Shown: positions 24,536-36,997, numbered from the stretch's first letter. The stretch: 64,000 nt of DNA from Palsa-504 sp963744575 (GCA_963744575.1 CAVUUF010000014.1:186001-250000); one strand, 5' to 3'. Notes: generated by a model from the letters alone, not told the origin. Program-made: numbers and translations.

Positions 24536-25831
24536 CTAGACGCCACTTACCGATTCGCTTATTCTCGCGGCCACCAGATCCCACACTACGTCGGCCAGCA
24601 TCTCCTTCGGGCCGCGCGGAATCGGGGTGACCGTGCCGTCGGCAGCGTAGACGATGGCCTCGTTGTCCGGGGTTCCGAAGCCGAGACCGTTCCCCACGGG
24701 ATTGACCACGAGCAGGTCGCAGCCCTTCCTGGCCAGCTTGGCCCGGGCCGTCTCGGCCGAGGTGTCGGTCTCGGCGGCGAACCCGACCAGGACCGGACGC
24801 GCGGTGGCCGGGGCGGTGAGCCCAGCCCGTTCGGGATAATCATGGCGGGCCGCGGCCTGATCGCGCCGTGCGGCGGCCAGCCCGGCCAGGATGTCCGGGT
24901 TCTCGGTGAGCCGCAGCGGTTCCGGCGGCTGGCCGTCCTTCTTGATCTTGGCCGCGCTGCGCGTCTGCGGCCGGTAGTCCGCCACCGCGGCGGCCATCAC
25001 CACCGCGTCGGCGCCCGCGGCGGCGGCCAGCACGGCGTCCCGCATCTCGCGCGCCGACACGACGCGGGTGACCTTGGCGCCGGCCGGGTCGGGCAGCGTG
25101 ACGTTGGCCGCCACCACGGTCACCTCGGCGCCGCGGGCCACCGCCGTGCGCGCCAGCGCGTATCCCTGCGTGCCGGTGGACCAGTTGCCGATGAACCGGA
25201 CCGGGTCGATCTCCTCGCGGGTGCCGCCCGCGGACACCACCACGCGGCGGCCGGCCAGGTCCGGGCGGAGCGGGTCCCCCCGGCCGGCCTGGCTGGCGCC
25301 AGCGGCCAGCAGGCGGGTCGCGAGCTCGAAGATCGCGGCCGACTCCGGCAGCCTCCCGGCGCCGCTGTCCTGGCCGGTCAGCCGGCCGACCGCGGGCTCG
25401 AGCACGATGGCGCCGCGACGGCGCAGCAGGGCTACGTTCGCCTGGGTGGCGGGGTGCTCCCACATCTCGGTGTGCATGGCCGGCGCGTACAGGACCGGGC
25501 ACCTGGCGGTGAGCAGGGTGGCGGTGAGCAGGTCCCCGGCCATCCCGGCCGCCGCCCGGGCCATCAGGTCGGCGGTGGCGGGCGCGACCAGGACGAGGTC
25601 GGCCGTCTGGCCGAGGCGGACGTGCGGTACCTCGGCCACGCCCGTCCAGGCGTCGGTCGTGACCGGCTGGCCGGACAGCGCGGCCCAGGTGACCTCGCCG
25701 ACGAAGCGGAGCGCGTCAGGGGTCGGCACGACCCGGACCTGATGCCCGGATTCGGTCAGCAGCCTGAGCAGCTCACACGATTTGTACGCGGCGATGCCCG
25801 CGCCCACGCCGAGGACGACGCGGGAGGACAT
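24536..25831 (-). CDS. coaBC: Phosphopantothenoylcysteine synthetase/decarboxylase
   Basis: Bifunctional coenzyme A enzyme. The N-terminal CoaC flavoprotein half shows GVGAGIAAYKSCELLRLL, HVRLGQTADLVLVAPATADL (catalytic His) and APAMHTEMWEHPATQANV; the C-terminal CoaB half shows VVSAGGTREEIDPVRFIGNW, VVMAAAVADYRP and IKKDGQPPEPLRLTENPDIL. Complete at 431 aa; it starts just downstream of rpoZ on the same strand (8-bp gap). Confidence 0.95.
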   Translation of the reverse strand: MSSRVVLGVGAGIAAYKSCELLRLLTESGHQVRVVPTPDALRFVGEVTWAALSGQPVTTDAWTGVAEVPHVRLGQTADLVLVAPATADLMARAAAGMAGDLLTATLLTARCPVLYAPAMHTEMWEHPATQANVALLRRRGAIVLEPAVGRLTGQDSGAGRLPESAAIFELATRLLAAGASQAGRGDPLRPDLAGRRVVVSAGGTREEIDPVRFIGNWSTGTQGYALARTAVARGAEVTVVAANVTLPDPAGAKVTRVVSAREMRDAVLAAAAGADAVVMAAAVADYRPQTRSAAKIKKDGQPPEPLRLTENPDILAGLAAARRDQAAARHDYPERAGLTAPATARPVLVGFAAETDTSAETARAKLARKGCDLLVVNPVGNGLGFGTPDNEAIVYAADGTVTPIPRGPKEMLADVVWDLVAARISESVSGV

Positions 25832-25839
25832 GAGCCCGG

Positions 25840-26109
25840 TCAGCCCTCGATGGCCTCGACGCTGAGCATCCGCTCCTTGATCTCGCGGAGCGAGATCGAC
25901 AGCGGCTTCTCCTGGCTGCGCGTCTCCACCAGCGGACCGACGTACTCCAGCAGTCCCTCGCCCAGCTGCGAGTAGTAGGCGTTGATCTGTCGGGCGCGCT
26001 TCGCGGCCATGATCACCAGCCGGTACTTGCTGTCCACGACGTCAAGGAGCTCGTCGATCGGCGGGTTGATGATGCCGTCGGCGGCTGGGTGGGCCTGAGT
26101 GCCTGCCAC
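25840..26109 (-). CDS. rpoZ: RNA polymerase omega subunit
   Basis: Small RNA polymerase assembly subunit, 89 aa. GIINPPIDELLDVVDSKYRL, VIMAAKRARQINAYYSQLGE and GLLEYVGPLVETRSQEKPLS are typical of actinobacterial omega, ending in LSVEAIEG. The GTG at 26109 has an ideal GGAAGG 6 nt upstream, so it can be translated on its own. The gmk frame upstream has no stop codon and continues straight through this gene in the same frame, so a Gmk-omega fusion is also encoded. Confidence 0.93.
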   Translation of the reverse strand: MAGTQAHPAADGIINPPIDELLDVVDSKYRLVIMAAKRARQINAYYSQLGEGLLEYVGPLVETRSQEKPLSISLREIKERMLSVEAIEG

Positions 26110-26691
26110 GTTCTGCCTTCCGCGAGATAAACTGCACTGCTCCAGCAAGGCTACCAGCTGGCAGCACACGTCCTGGACGGATGTGTTGACCAGCGTGACG
26201 TCGAACTCGCCAGCCGCCGCCAGCTCCTCCCTGGCGGCCGCCAGCCTGCGCTCGAGCACCTGGGCCGATTCGGTGCCGCGAGCGGAGAGCCTGCGCACCA
26301 GTTCGTCCCAGGACGGCGGGGCCAGGAACACCAGACGGGCGTCCGGCGCCGCGCGCCTGACTTGCCGCGCCCCGGCCACGTCGATCTCGAGCAGGCAGGA
26401 AACGCCCGCCTCGAGCCTGGCGTTAAGCGGCTCGCGCGGCGTGCCGTACCGGTGGCCGGCGAACCGCGCCCACTCGAGCAGTGCCCCGCTGGCCACGAGC
26501 CGGTCAAACTCGTCGTCATCGGCAAAGTGATATTCGCGCCCGTCCACCTCTCCCGGGCGCGGGCGACGCGTCGTGACCGACACGGAAATCCAGATCTGCG
26601 GGCAAGTCCTGCCCAGTTCGGCGACGACCGTGCTCTTCCCGACCCCGGAGGGCCCGGAGAGCACGGTCAGCCGCGAATGCACCGCGGTCAC
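25840..26691 (-). CDS. gmk: Guanylate kinase, open in frame into rpoZ
   Basis: Phosphorylates GMP to GDP. From GTG 26691: RLTVLSGPSGVGKSTVVAEL (P-loop), SVTTRRPRPGEVDGREYHF (GMP-binding), LEIDVAGARQVRR, VFLAPPSWDELVRRL and VTLVNTSVQDVCCQLVALLE, the normal end of the family. No stop follows: 11 further codons (QCSLSRGRQN and neighbours) lead directly into omega in the same frame, giving a 283-residue Gmk-RpoZ polypeptide. In related species the two genes are separate. I saw no in-frame stop between 26140 and 26109. The frame also stays open upstream to 26829, but that part overlaps mihF. Confidence 0.88.
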   Translation of the reverse strand: MTAVHSRLTVLSGPSGVGKSTVVAELGRTCPQIWISVSVTTRRPRPGEVDGREYHFADDDEFDRLVASGALLEWARFAGHRYGTPREPLNARLEAGVSCLLEIDVAGARQVRRAAPDARLVFLAPPSWDELVRRLSARGTESAQVLERRLAAAREELAAAGEFDVTLVNTSVQDVCCQLVALLEQCSLSRGRQNVAGTQAHPAADGIINPPIDELLDVVDSKYRLVIMAAKRARQINAYYSQLGEGLLEYVGPLVETRSQEKPLSISLREIKERMLSVEAIEG

Positions 26692-26743
26692 GACCGCGGC
26701 ACCGGAGGGACACGAAGGAGTCGGCTCCCGCTTGCCGCGTGGT

Positions 26744-27064
26744 TCAGATATCGGCACCGAACTCTTGCTCAAGCGCGGAGCGCTGGTTGGTGCCCAGCCC
26801 GCGCACCCGGCGCGATTCCGCGATGCCAAGCCTTTCCATGATCTGCTTTGCCCGGACCTTGCCTACGCCCGGCAGGGATTCGAGCAGAGCGGAGACCTTC
26901 ATCTTGCCAATCACGTCATCAGTTGCGCCTTCCTTGATGACGTCTGACAAGGACGTGGCTCCGCGCTTGAGGCGGTTCTTCACCTCGGCGCGTTCTTTGC
27001 GTGCTCGGGCCGCCTTCTCCAGCGCCGCCGCACGTTCTTCGGGAGTGAGGGGAGGAAGAGCCAC
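26744..27064 (-). CDS. mihF: Integration host factor, actinobacterial type
   Basis: DNA-bending nucleoid protein unique to actinobacteria (106 aa). The N-terminal basic helix (MALPPLTPEERAAALEKAAR, RKERAEVKNRLKRG) and the helix-two-turn-helix core (KVSALLESLPGVGKVRAKQI, MERLGIAESRRVRGLG) are diagnostic. GTG start with GAGG 8 nt upstream. gmk follows after about 50 bp. A strongly AT-rich region lies upstream. Confidence 0.95.
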   Translation of the reverse strand: MALPPLTPEERAAALEKAARARKERAEVKNRLKRGATSLSDVIKEGATDDVIGKMKVSALLESLPGVGKVRAKQIMERLGIAESRRVRGLGTNQRSALEQEFGADI

Positions 27065-27446
27065 TCGGGGTCACCTCGGGTTTCGTTGGAAAAAGGTTTG
27101 TCGGGAGGGGAAACTAGCCAATCACATACCGTTTATGCAAGGAAAACCCCCGCTTACCTCATTACAAATTGAAATATATTACTTTATGTAACTAATTTAT
27201 TACCTTAGGTTATCAAGCCGCGGCCCTCGGCCCCGTTAGGGGTCTCACGTGGTGATATCCCGTTGTCAACAGCTTCGGTCACCAGCCTAGGCCATCCTCG
27301 CTCCGCGGGTTCGGTGCCCGCGCGGCGCGTCCTAGAGCGGCGTGGCCTGGAGTCGCCAGACATGTCCCACTCATCTCATTACGCCACGAGGGTCACTCGA
27401 AGCGTATCCGGTAATGTGAGTCTCAACTGTGACGATGGGTCTCTGG
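27065..27446. other. AT-rich regulatory gap between pyrF and mihF
   Basis: No gene. From about 27115 to 27215 the sequence is dominated by A/T (ATATATTACTTTATG, AACTAATTTATTACC), in sharp contrast to the rest of the window. On the minus strand it offers several -35/-10-like hexamers (for example TTGATA near 27210 and TTACAT near 27190) but none at ideal spacing. Most likely the mihF promoter region and possibly a nucleoid-protein binding site. The right part (27250-27440) is ordinary GC content without clear signals. Confidence 0.55.
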
Positions 27447-28157
27447 TTACCGGGCGACAGCCACCCGGCGCAGCGACGCGGCGATGGCGGCCGCGGCGGC
27501 GCCGGGATCGGGCGCCCGGGTGATGGGCCGGCCGATCACCAACAGGTCCGCACCGGCCAGCAGCGCCTCCTCCGGGGTAGCCACCCGCGCCTGGTCATGC
27601 GCCTCGGCGCCGACCGGCCGCACGCCCGGCGTGATGAGCGTCACATCGTCCCCGACCTCGGCCCGGACGGCCGACACCTCGCGTGGCGAGCAGACCAGGC
27701 CATGCGCGCCCGCCGCGACCGAGAGCGCGGCCAGCCGCCGGGCCGCGTCGGTCACCGGGCCGGCCAGCCCGATCTGACCGAGGTCGTCGTCGCCGAGCGA
27801 GGTGAGCACGGTCACCGCCGCCACCATCGTGCCCGGCGCCGCCTCGACGGCCGCGCGGATGACGTCGGCTCCGGCGACCGCGTGCACGGTGAGCACGTCC
27901 GGGCGCAGCCGCGCGACCGCCCGGGCGGCCCCGGCCACCGTGGCCGGGATGTCGTGCAGCTTCAGGTCGAGGAATACCGACAGGCGGCTGGCGCCCCGCA
28001 CCGTGGCGACCACCTGGGGCCCGTAGCGCAGGTAAAGCTCGAGCCCGACCTTGACCGTGCTCACGTGCGGCGTCACTAGCGCGGCCCACCGCGCGGCCGT
28101 CTCCAGGTCGGGCGCGTCAAGCGCGACCGCCACCGGCGCCTGGTTGCTCACGGCCAC
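27447..28157 (-). CDS. pyrF: Orotidine 5'-phosphate decarboxylase
   Basis: Last step of UMP synthesis. PVAVALDAPDLETAARWAAL, the catalytic DLKLHDIPATVAGAAR with the Lys-Asp pair, LITPGVRP and LLVIGRPITRAPDPG identify the family (type 2-like actinobacterial form). GTG 28157 follows GGAGCGGG; GTG 28151 is possible. Its first 41 bp overlap the 3' end of pyrD, so it closes the pyr operon with tight coupling. Confidence 0.93.
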   Translation of the reverse strand: MAVSNQAPVAVALDAPDLETAARWAALVTPHVSTVKVGLELYLRYGPQVVATVRGASRLSVFLDLKLHDIPATVAGAARAVARLRPDVLTVHAVAGADVIRAAVEAAPGTMVAAVTVLTSLGDDDLGQIGLAGPVTDAARRLAALSVAAGAHGLVCSPREVSAVRAEVGDDVTLITPGVRPVGAEAHDQARVATPEEALLAGADLLVIGRPITRAPDPGAAAAAIAASLRRVAVAR

Positions 28158-29142
28158 CCCGCTCCTTCGGTATGCGTACATTGTGCCATCTAGGCACGCC
28201 AGGCCAGACCACGGGAAACCGGCCGTGCGCCCGGCCGGTCACGTCGGCGGCCCGGTCCACGCCGATGGCCGCGAGTTCCTCCTCCAGTTCCCTCAGCACG
28301 CGCGAGCAGGCCGAGGGGTCGTGCATGATCTCGCTGCCCACCGCGACCATGGAGGCCCCCGCGAGCAGCAGTTCCAGGGCGTCCCGGCCGCTGCGCACGC
28401 CGCCGGTCCCGATGATCGGCACGTCCGGGAACGCCGCCCTGACCTGCCATACGCAGCGCACCGCGACCGGCCGGATGGCCGGCCCGGACAGGCCACCGTA
28501 CGTGCCGGCCAGCACCGGACGCATCGTGGCCGGGTCGATGGCCATGCCGAGCAGCGTGTTGATCAGCGTCAGGCCGTCCGTGCCCGCGGTGACGCAGGCA
28601 CCGGCCACTGCCACGATGTCGGTCACGTCCGGGGACAGCTTGGCGAACACCGGGATGTCGTACCTGGCGCTGCCCCGGACCGCCGCGATCACGCCGCCGG
28701 CCCGCTGCGGGTCGAGCGCGAACAACCGCCCCGCGTCCTCGGCGTCGGGGCAGGAGAGGTTGACCTCGATGGCCGTCACCCCGGCCGCATCGGACAGCCG
28801 GGTGGCCAGGCCGGCGTACTCGCGGACGGTCCGGCCGGCGATGGAGACCACGACCCGCGCGCCCCGGGACAGCAGCCACGGCAGGTCCCGCTGCAAGAAC
28901 GCGTCCACCCCCGGTCCCTGCAGGCCGACCGAGTTCAGCATGCCGCTCGGCGTCTCGGTCAGCCGGGGCGCGGGGTTGCCGGTATGCGGGTCCGCCATGA
29001 TCGACTTGCTGATCACCGCGCCGACCCGGGCCACGTCGATGAACTGGGCGAGCTCACGGCCCGCGCCCGCGCAGCCCGCCGCGGCCAGCACCGGGTTGGG
29101 CAGTTCGACGTGGCCGAGCCTGGCCCTCATGTCAGCCGGCAT
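28117..29142 (-). CDS. pyrD: Dihydroorotate dehydrogenase, class 1B catalytic subunit
   Basis: Oxidises dihydroorotate to orotate. VELPNPVLAAAGCAGAGREL, NLSCPDAEDAGRLF with the catalytic Cys of class 1 enzymes, INTLLGMAID, GGLSGPAIRPVAVRCVW and IIGTGGVRSGRDALELLLAG are visible in 341 aa. Being cytosolic class 1B it needs the PyrK iron-sulfur flavoprotein encoded just upstream. ATG 29142 has GGGAAGG 7 nt upstream and overlaps pyrK by 11 nt. The C-terminal 35 residues beyond GRAHG are atypical and partly overlap pyrF. Confidence 0.93.
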   Translation of the reverse strand: MPADMRARLGHVELPNPVLAAAGCAGAGRELAQFIDVARVGAVISKSIMADPHTGNPAPRLTETPSGMLNSVGLQGPGVDAFLQRDLPWLLSRGARVVVSIAGRTVREYAGLATRLSDAAGVTAIEVNLSCPDAEDAGRLFALDPQRAGGVIAAVRGSARYDIPVFAKLSPDVTDIVAVAGACVTAGTDGLTLINTLLGMAIDPATMRPVLAGTYGGLSGPAIRPVAVRCVWQVRAAFPDVPIIGTGGVRSGRDALELLLAGASMVAVGSEIMHDPSACSRVLRELEEELAAIGVDRAADVTGRAHGRFPVVWPGVPRWHNVRIPKERGGREQPGAGGGRA

Positions 29143-30012
29143 AAAGGTGCCTTCCCGGGGAGGCGGTGCTGGGCCAGCCGGGGGCGCCGAGGGCGTCGAA
29201 CGGGATCGTGCCCATGTCGTCCCAGCGGACCAGGTCGCCGCGGAACACCGGGCCGTCCACGCAGGAGCGGACGATCCGGATGATCCCGTCGGTCCCGGTG
29301 ACCGGCAGCACGCAGCCCATGCACACTCCGGTCCCGCAGGCCATGGGCACATCCACCGACGCCTGCACCGGGATGTCGTACCGGCCCGCGATCGCCGTGA
29401 CCTCCCGCAGCACCGGCACCGGCGCGCAGGCGTAGATCACGTCGGTGCGCGCCTCACGGATGATCTGCTCCATCAGGCCGGTCACCGGCCCGCGGGCGCC
29501 GAACGAGCCGTCGGTGGTCGCGACCGCCGCGCTCCGCCCGTTCCGCCGCGCGGTGAGCGCCCCGAACACCCGGTCCGCGCTCTCGCCGCCGAGCAGGTAG
29601 TCGATGCTGCAGCCGCGGTCCCGCAGCCGCGCCGCCAGCGCGAACAGCGACGCGCTGGCGTAGCCGACGCCGATCAGCAGGCAGCTCGACGGGTCCCGGG
29701 GAATGGGGAAGGGGCGGCCGAGCGGCCCCACCGTGTCGAGCACGTCCCGCGCGCGCAGCGAGGTCAGCCAGCGCGTTCCTGGGCCGCGGGCCTCGAACAC
29801 GACCTCCACCGTGCCGCCATGGTCGGGACGCACGTCGTGCACCGCGAAGGCCCGCCGGCCGAGCATCGCGGTCTCCGGGCCGCCGACCGCGACCGTGATG
29901 AACTGGCCGGGCCGGAACTTGGTCGCGATGGCGGGCGCGACCAGCGTCAGCGCGTGATAGGCGTCGACGCGCCGCACCGTCAGCACGGTACCGCGGATCT
30001 GAACCGGAGTCA

Positions 30013-30013
<1 letters not shown>
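29132..30013 (-). CDS. pyrK: Dihydroorotate dehydrogenase electron transfer subunit
   Basis: FAD and 2Fe-2S protein passing electrons from PyrD to NAD. The N-terminal FAD domain has FRPGQFITVAVGG and RRAFAVHDV; the NAD part has LLIGVGYASASLFALAARL; the C-terminal cluster domain has ACGTGVCMGCVLPV and RSCVDGPVF with four Cys. 293 aa, complete. Its ATG shares one base with the carB stop. Confidence 0.92.
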
Positions 30014-33360
<3,347 letters not shown>

Positions 33361-33470
33361 GGCTCACCCCCGGTAGTCGCTCGTCCGCCCGCACGGAGCG
33401 GGAAACCAGGATCGTTCGGCAATATCGGCCGCTGTGACCGCCCGAACCGGCGAAGGATGCGCACGCCGCT

Positions 33471-34658
33471 TCATCGGGCGCGCTCGAGCAGGGCGCAGAA
33501 GTGGTCGAAGTGGTCGGCGGCGTCGTGCGGGCCTGGAGCGGCTTCCGGGTGGTATTGCACGCTGAACACCGGGCTTTCGAGCAGCCGCAGCCCTTCCACC
33601 ACGCCGTCGTTGAGGTTGACGTGGCTGACCACTGCCGGGCCGTAGGGCGTGCCGAACGGGTGCCGGGCCTGCGCGGGCACGTGCGACCAGACGGCGGGAC
33701 CGGGCGTTTCCGCCGAGACGCCCGCCTCGCTGGGTGCTTCCCCGGGGAGGGCGGCGGCGAAGCCGTGGTTGTGGCTGGTGATGTAGACCCGGCCGGTGGC
33801 GAGGTCCAGCACCGGCTGGTTCACGCCGCGGTGGCCGTACCGGAGCTTGTACGTGCTCAGGCCGAGGGCCTGGGCGAGGATCTGGCTGCCCAGGCAGATG
33901 CCGAACACGGGCAGGCCGGCGTCGAGCACCCCGCGCATCGCGTCCACCGCGTACCCGGCCGCGGCCGGATCGCCCGGGCCGTTGCTGAAGAACACGCCGT
34001 CCGGCGCGGCGGCCAGGATCTCCTTAGCGGTGGCGGTGGCCGGCACCATCAGGACCTCGCAGCCCCGGGCGGCGAGGTTCCGCGGCGTGGACGCCTTGAT
34101 GCCCAGGTCCACCGCGACCACGCGGTACCTGGGCGGGCCCGCCGGGGAGACGGTGTACGGCTCGGGGGTGGTCACCACCCGGGCCAGGTCGGCCCCGGCC
34201 ATCTGCGGGCTGGCCAGCACCCGCTCCAGGAGCTCGCCCGGGCTGGGGGCCGCCGTGCTGATGGCCGCGCGCATCGCGCCCTGCTCGCGCACCCGCCTGG
34301 TCAGCAGCCTGGTGCCGCGGATCGCGATGCCGGTCACGCCCTGGCCCCTCAGGTAGGCGTCGAGATCCTGCTGGGCCCGCCAGCTCGACGCGAGCCGGGC
34401 CGGCTCGCGCACCACGTAACCGCTGACCCAGATCTGGCGGGACTCGGGGTCTTCGCCGTTGACGCCCGTGTTGCCGATGTGCGGCGCGGTCATCGCGACG
34501 ATCTGACGGCAGTAGGACGGGTCGGTCAGGGTCTCCTGGTACCCGGTCATGCCGGTGTTGAAGACCATCTCGCCGAACGTCTCCCCCTCCGCGCCGAAGG
34601 CGGTGCCGGGCAGCGTGGTGCCGTCCTCCAGGACGAGCAGGGCCGGTTGCGCCGTCAT
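33471..34658 (-). CDS. carA: Carbamoyl-phosphate synthase small subunit
   Basis: Glutaminase subunit that feeds ammonia to CarB. N-terminal LVLEDGTTLPGTAFGAEGET and FNTGMTGYQETLTDPSY; C-terminal class I amidotransferase with FFSNGPGDPAA, the nucleophile motif FGICLGSQILAQA and VQYHPEAAPGPHD. An unusual 25-30 residue Pro/Ala-rich insertion lies after YITSHNHGFA. 395 aa. ATG is 3 nt after the pyrC stop. Confidence 0.96.
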   Translation of the reverse strand: MTAQPALLVLEDGTTLPGTAFGAEGETFGEMVFNTGMTGYQETLTDPSYCRQIVAMTAPHIGNTGVNGEDPESRQIWVSGYVVREPARLASSWRAQQDLDAYLRGQGVTGIAIRGTRLLTRRVREQGAMRAAISTAAPSPGELLERVLASPQMAGADLARVVTTPEPYTVSPAGPPRYRVVAVDLGIKASTPRNLAARGCEVLMVPATATAKEILAAAPDGVFFSNGPGDPAAAGYAVDAMRGVLDAGLPVFGICLGSQILAQALGLSTYKLRYGHRGVNQPVLDLATGRVYITSHNHGFAAALPGEAPSEAGVSAETPGPAVWSHVPAQARHPFGTPYGPAVVSHVNLNDGVVEGLRLLESPVFSVQYHPEAAPGPHDAADHFDHFCALLERAR

Positions 34659-34661
34659 GTC

Positions 34662-36041
34662 TCAGGCCAGCTTTCCGTCGAGCGCGGTGGGCACGCCGCG
34701 CAGGAAGGTGGCCACCACCCGGCCGGGCAGCTCCATCCCGGCGAACGGGGTGTTGCGGCTCTTGGACGCGCCGGCCGGGGTCACCGCCTCGGCGGGCGCC
34801 GCCGGGTCGTACAGGGTGATGTTGGCCGGCGCGCCGGCGTTCAGCGGGTTGCCGTGGCCGGCCAGCCGGCCGATCCGGGCCGGCCGGACCGACATCCGGT
34901 CGGCGACCCCGCCCCAGTCGAGCAGCCCGGTGTCGACCATGGTCCGCTGCACCACCCGCAGCGCGGTCTCCAGCCCGGTCATGCCGAACGCCGCTTCGGC
35001 CCACTCCGTCTCCTTGGCCTCCACCGGGTGCGGGGCGTGGTCGGTGGCCACGCAGTCGATGGTGCCGTCGGCCAGCGCGCGCCGCAGCTCGGCCACGTCG
35101 GCCCCGGTCCGCAGCGGCGGGTTGACCTTGAACACCGGGTCGTAGCCCGCGGCAAGTTCGTCGGTCAGCAGCAGATGGTGCGGCGTGACCTCGGCGGTGA
35201 CCAGCCATCCCTTGGACTTGGCCCAGCGGATGATCTCCACCGAGCCGGCCGTGGAGACGTGGCAGATGTGCAGCGCCGAGCCCACGTGCGCGGCGAGCAG
35301 GCAATCGCGCGCGATGATGGCTTCCTCCGCCACCGCGGGCCAGCCGGCCAGGCCGAGGCGCGCGGCCATCTCGCCCTCGTTGAGCTGCGCGCCCTCGGTG
35401 AGCCTGGGGTCCTGCGCGTGCTGGGCGATCACCCCGTCGAAGGCCTTGACGTATTCCAGCGCCCGGCGCATCAGCAGCGGGTCCGACACGCACCTGCCGT
35501 CGTCGGAGAAGACGCGGACCCGGGCGGCCGAATCCGCCATCGTGCCGAGCTCGGCCAGCCTGGCGCCTTTGAGGCCGACCGTGACGGCGCCCACCGGCTG
35601 GACGTCGCAGTGGCCCGCGGCCCGGCCGAGCCGCCAGACCTGCTCGACCACCCCGGCGGTGTCCGCCACCGGGTCGGTGTTGGCCATGGCGTGCACGGCG
35701 GTGTAGCCGCCGAGGGCGGCCGCCGCGGTCCCGGTCGCCACCGTCTCGGCGTCCTCGCGGCCCGGCTCGCGCAGGTGCGTGTGCAGGTCGACCAGCCCGG
35801 GCAGGGCGATCAGGCCCCCGGCGTCCAGCACCCGGGCGCCCGGGTCACTGAGCCCGGGCTCGGCGGCCAGGATGGTTCCGCCGCCGAGCAGGATGTCGGT
35901 GACCCCGGTGTCGCGCTCGCCGCCCGCGGCGCCGCCCGCAGCGCCGCCCGCGGCCAGCGTGACCCCGCGGATCAGCCACCTGGCCTGGCCGTCCGGGGCC
36001 GTCCCGGCTCCGCCGGCCGCCCGCGGGCCGCCGGCGGTCAC
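34662..36041 (-). CDS. pyrC: Dihydroorotase
   Basis: Zinc amidohydrolase closing the ring to dihydroorotate. ALPGLVDLHTHLREPGREDA (metal HxH), HICHVSTAGSVEII, AEVTPHHLLLTD, VATDHAPHPVEAKE and FGMTGLETAL are the class I signature motifs. 459 aa, the N-terminal 45 residues being Gly/Ala-rich and poorly conserved. GTG start overlaps the pyrB stop by 4 nt. The small membrane-protein gene often found between pyrC and carA in relatives is absent. Confidence 0.95.
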   Translation of the reverse strand: MTAGGPRAAGGAGTAPDGQARWLIRGVTLAAGGAAGGAAGGERDTGVTDILLGGGTILAAEPGLSDPGARVLDAGGLIALPGLVDLHTHLREPGREDAETVATGTAAAALGGYTAVHAMANTDPVADTAGVVEQVWRLGRAAGHCDVQPVGAVTVGLKGARLAELGTMADSAARVRVFSDDGRCVSDPLLMRRALEYVKAFDGVIAQHAQDPRLTEGAQLNEGEMAARLGLAGWPAVAEEAIIARDCLLAAHVGSALHICHVSTAGSVEIIRWAKSKGWLVTAEVTPHHLLLTDELAAGYDPVFKVNPPLRTGADVAELRRALADGTIDCVATDHAPHPVEAKETEWAEAAFGMTGLETALRVVQRTMVDTGLLDWGGVADRMSVRPARIGRLAGHGNPLNAGAPANITLYDPAAPAEAVTPAGASKSRNTPFAGMELPGRVVATFLRGVPTALDGKLA

Positions 36042-36997
36042 CGAGCCACCCCGGTCACCGGGAATTCCGTCCCGCCGAGCAGCAGGTACAGCACCGCCAT
36101 CCGGGTGGTGACGCCGTTGGCGACCTGCTCCACGATCGTCGAGCGGACCGAGTCCGCCACCTCAGCCGCGATCTCTATCCCCCTGTTCATCGGCCCGGGA
36201 TGCATGACGATGGCGTACTCGGGCAGCCGCGCCATCCGCGCGGCGTCCAGTCCGTACCTGCGGCTGTACTCCCGCACGCTCGGGAAGTAGGCGTGGGTCA
36301 TCCGCTCCTGCTGGATCCGGAGCATCATCACCACGTCGCTCTTGGGCAGCTCGCCGTCCAGGTCATAGCTGACCGCGCAGGGCCAGCTGCCGACGGCGAG
36401 CGGCAGCAGCGTGGGCGGGGCGGCCAGGGTCACCTCGGCGCCGAGGGTGCTCAGCAGCAGCACGTTGGACCGGGCCACCCGGCTGTGCAGCACGTCACCG
36501 ACGATCGTCACCCGGAGCCCGTCGAGCGCGGCGCCGCGGGTGTCGGGCCCTTTCAGGCGGCGCCGGATGGTGAAGGCGTCGAGCAGGGCCTGGGTCGGAT
36601 GCTCGTGCGTGCCGTCCCCGGCGTTCAGCACGCTGCCCCGGACCCAGCCGGCCAGCCGGTGGGGCGCCCCGGAGGCCGAGTGCCTGACGACCACCGCGTC
36701 CGCGCCCATCGCCTCCAGCGTCAGCGCGGTGTCCTTGAGGCTCTCGCCTTTGGCGACGCTCGATCCCTTCGCCGAGAAGTTGATCACGTCGGCGGACAGC
36801 CGCTTGGCCGCGGCCTCGAACGAGATCCTGGTCCTGGTCGAGTCCTCGTAGAAGAGGTTCACCACAGTCCGGCCGCGCAGGGTGGGCAGCTTCTTGATCG
36901 GCCGGTCGGCCAGGCTGGCCAGTTCCTCCGCGGTGTCGAGGATGAGCAGCGCGTCAGCCCGGCTGAGGTCGGCGGCCGAGATCAGGTGCCGCTTCAC
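36038..36997 (-). CDS. pyrB: Aspartate carbamoyltransferase catalytic subunit
   Basis: Commits carbamoyl phosphate to pyrimidines. FYEDSTRTRISFEAAAKRLS (carbamoyl-phosphate site), NAGDGTHEHPTQALLDAFTI and MHPGPMNRGIEIAAEVADS are diagnostic; 319 aa. No pyrI regulatory chain is present. Overlaps pyrR by 4 nt at its start and pyrC by 4 nt at its end. Confidence 0.96.
   Translation of the reverse strand: MKRHLISAADLSRADALLILDTAEELASLADRPIKKLPTLRGRTVVNLFYEDSTRTRISFEAAAKRLSADVINFSAKGSSVAKGESLKDTALTLEAMGADAVVVRHSASGAPHRLAGWVRGSVLNAGDGTHEHPTQALLDAFTIRRRLKGPDTRGAALDGLRVTIVGDVLHSRVARSNVLLLSTLGAEVTLAAPPTLLPLAVGSWPCAVSYDLDGELPKSDVVMMLRIQQERMTHAYFPSVREYSRRYGLDAARMARLPEYAIVMHPGPMNRGIEIAAEVADSVRSTIVEQVANGVTTRMAVLYLLLGGTEFPVTGVAR

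Noticed and set aside
26692..26829. Extension of gmk to 26829
   Set aside because: Overlaps the end of mihF and lacks homology to guanylate kinases; GTG 26691 is close to the conserved start.
33501..36290. 929-codon plus-strand frame over carA, pyrC and pyrB
   Set aside because: Antisense shadow of three clear pyrimidine genes.
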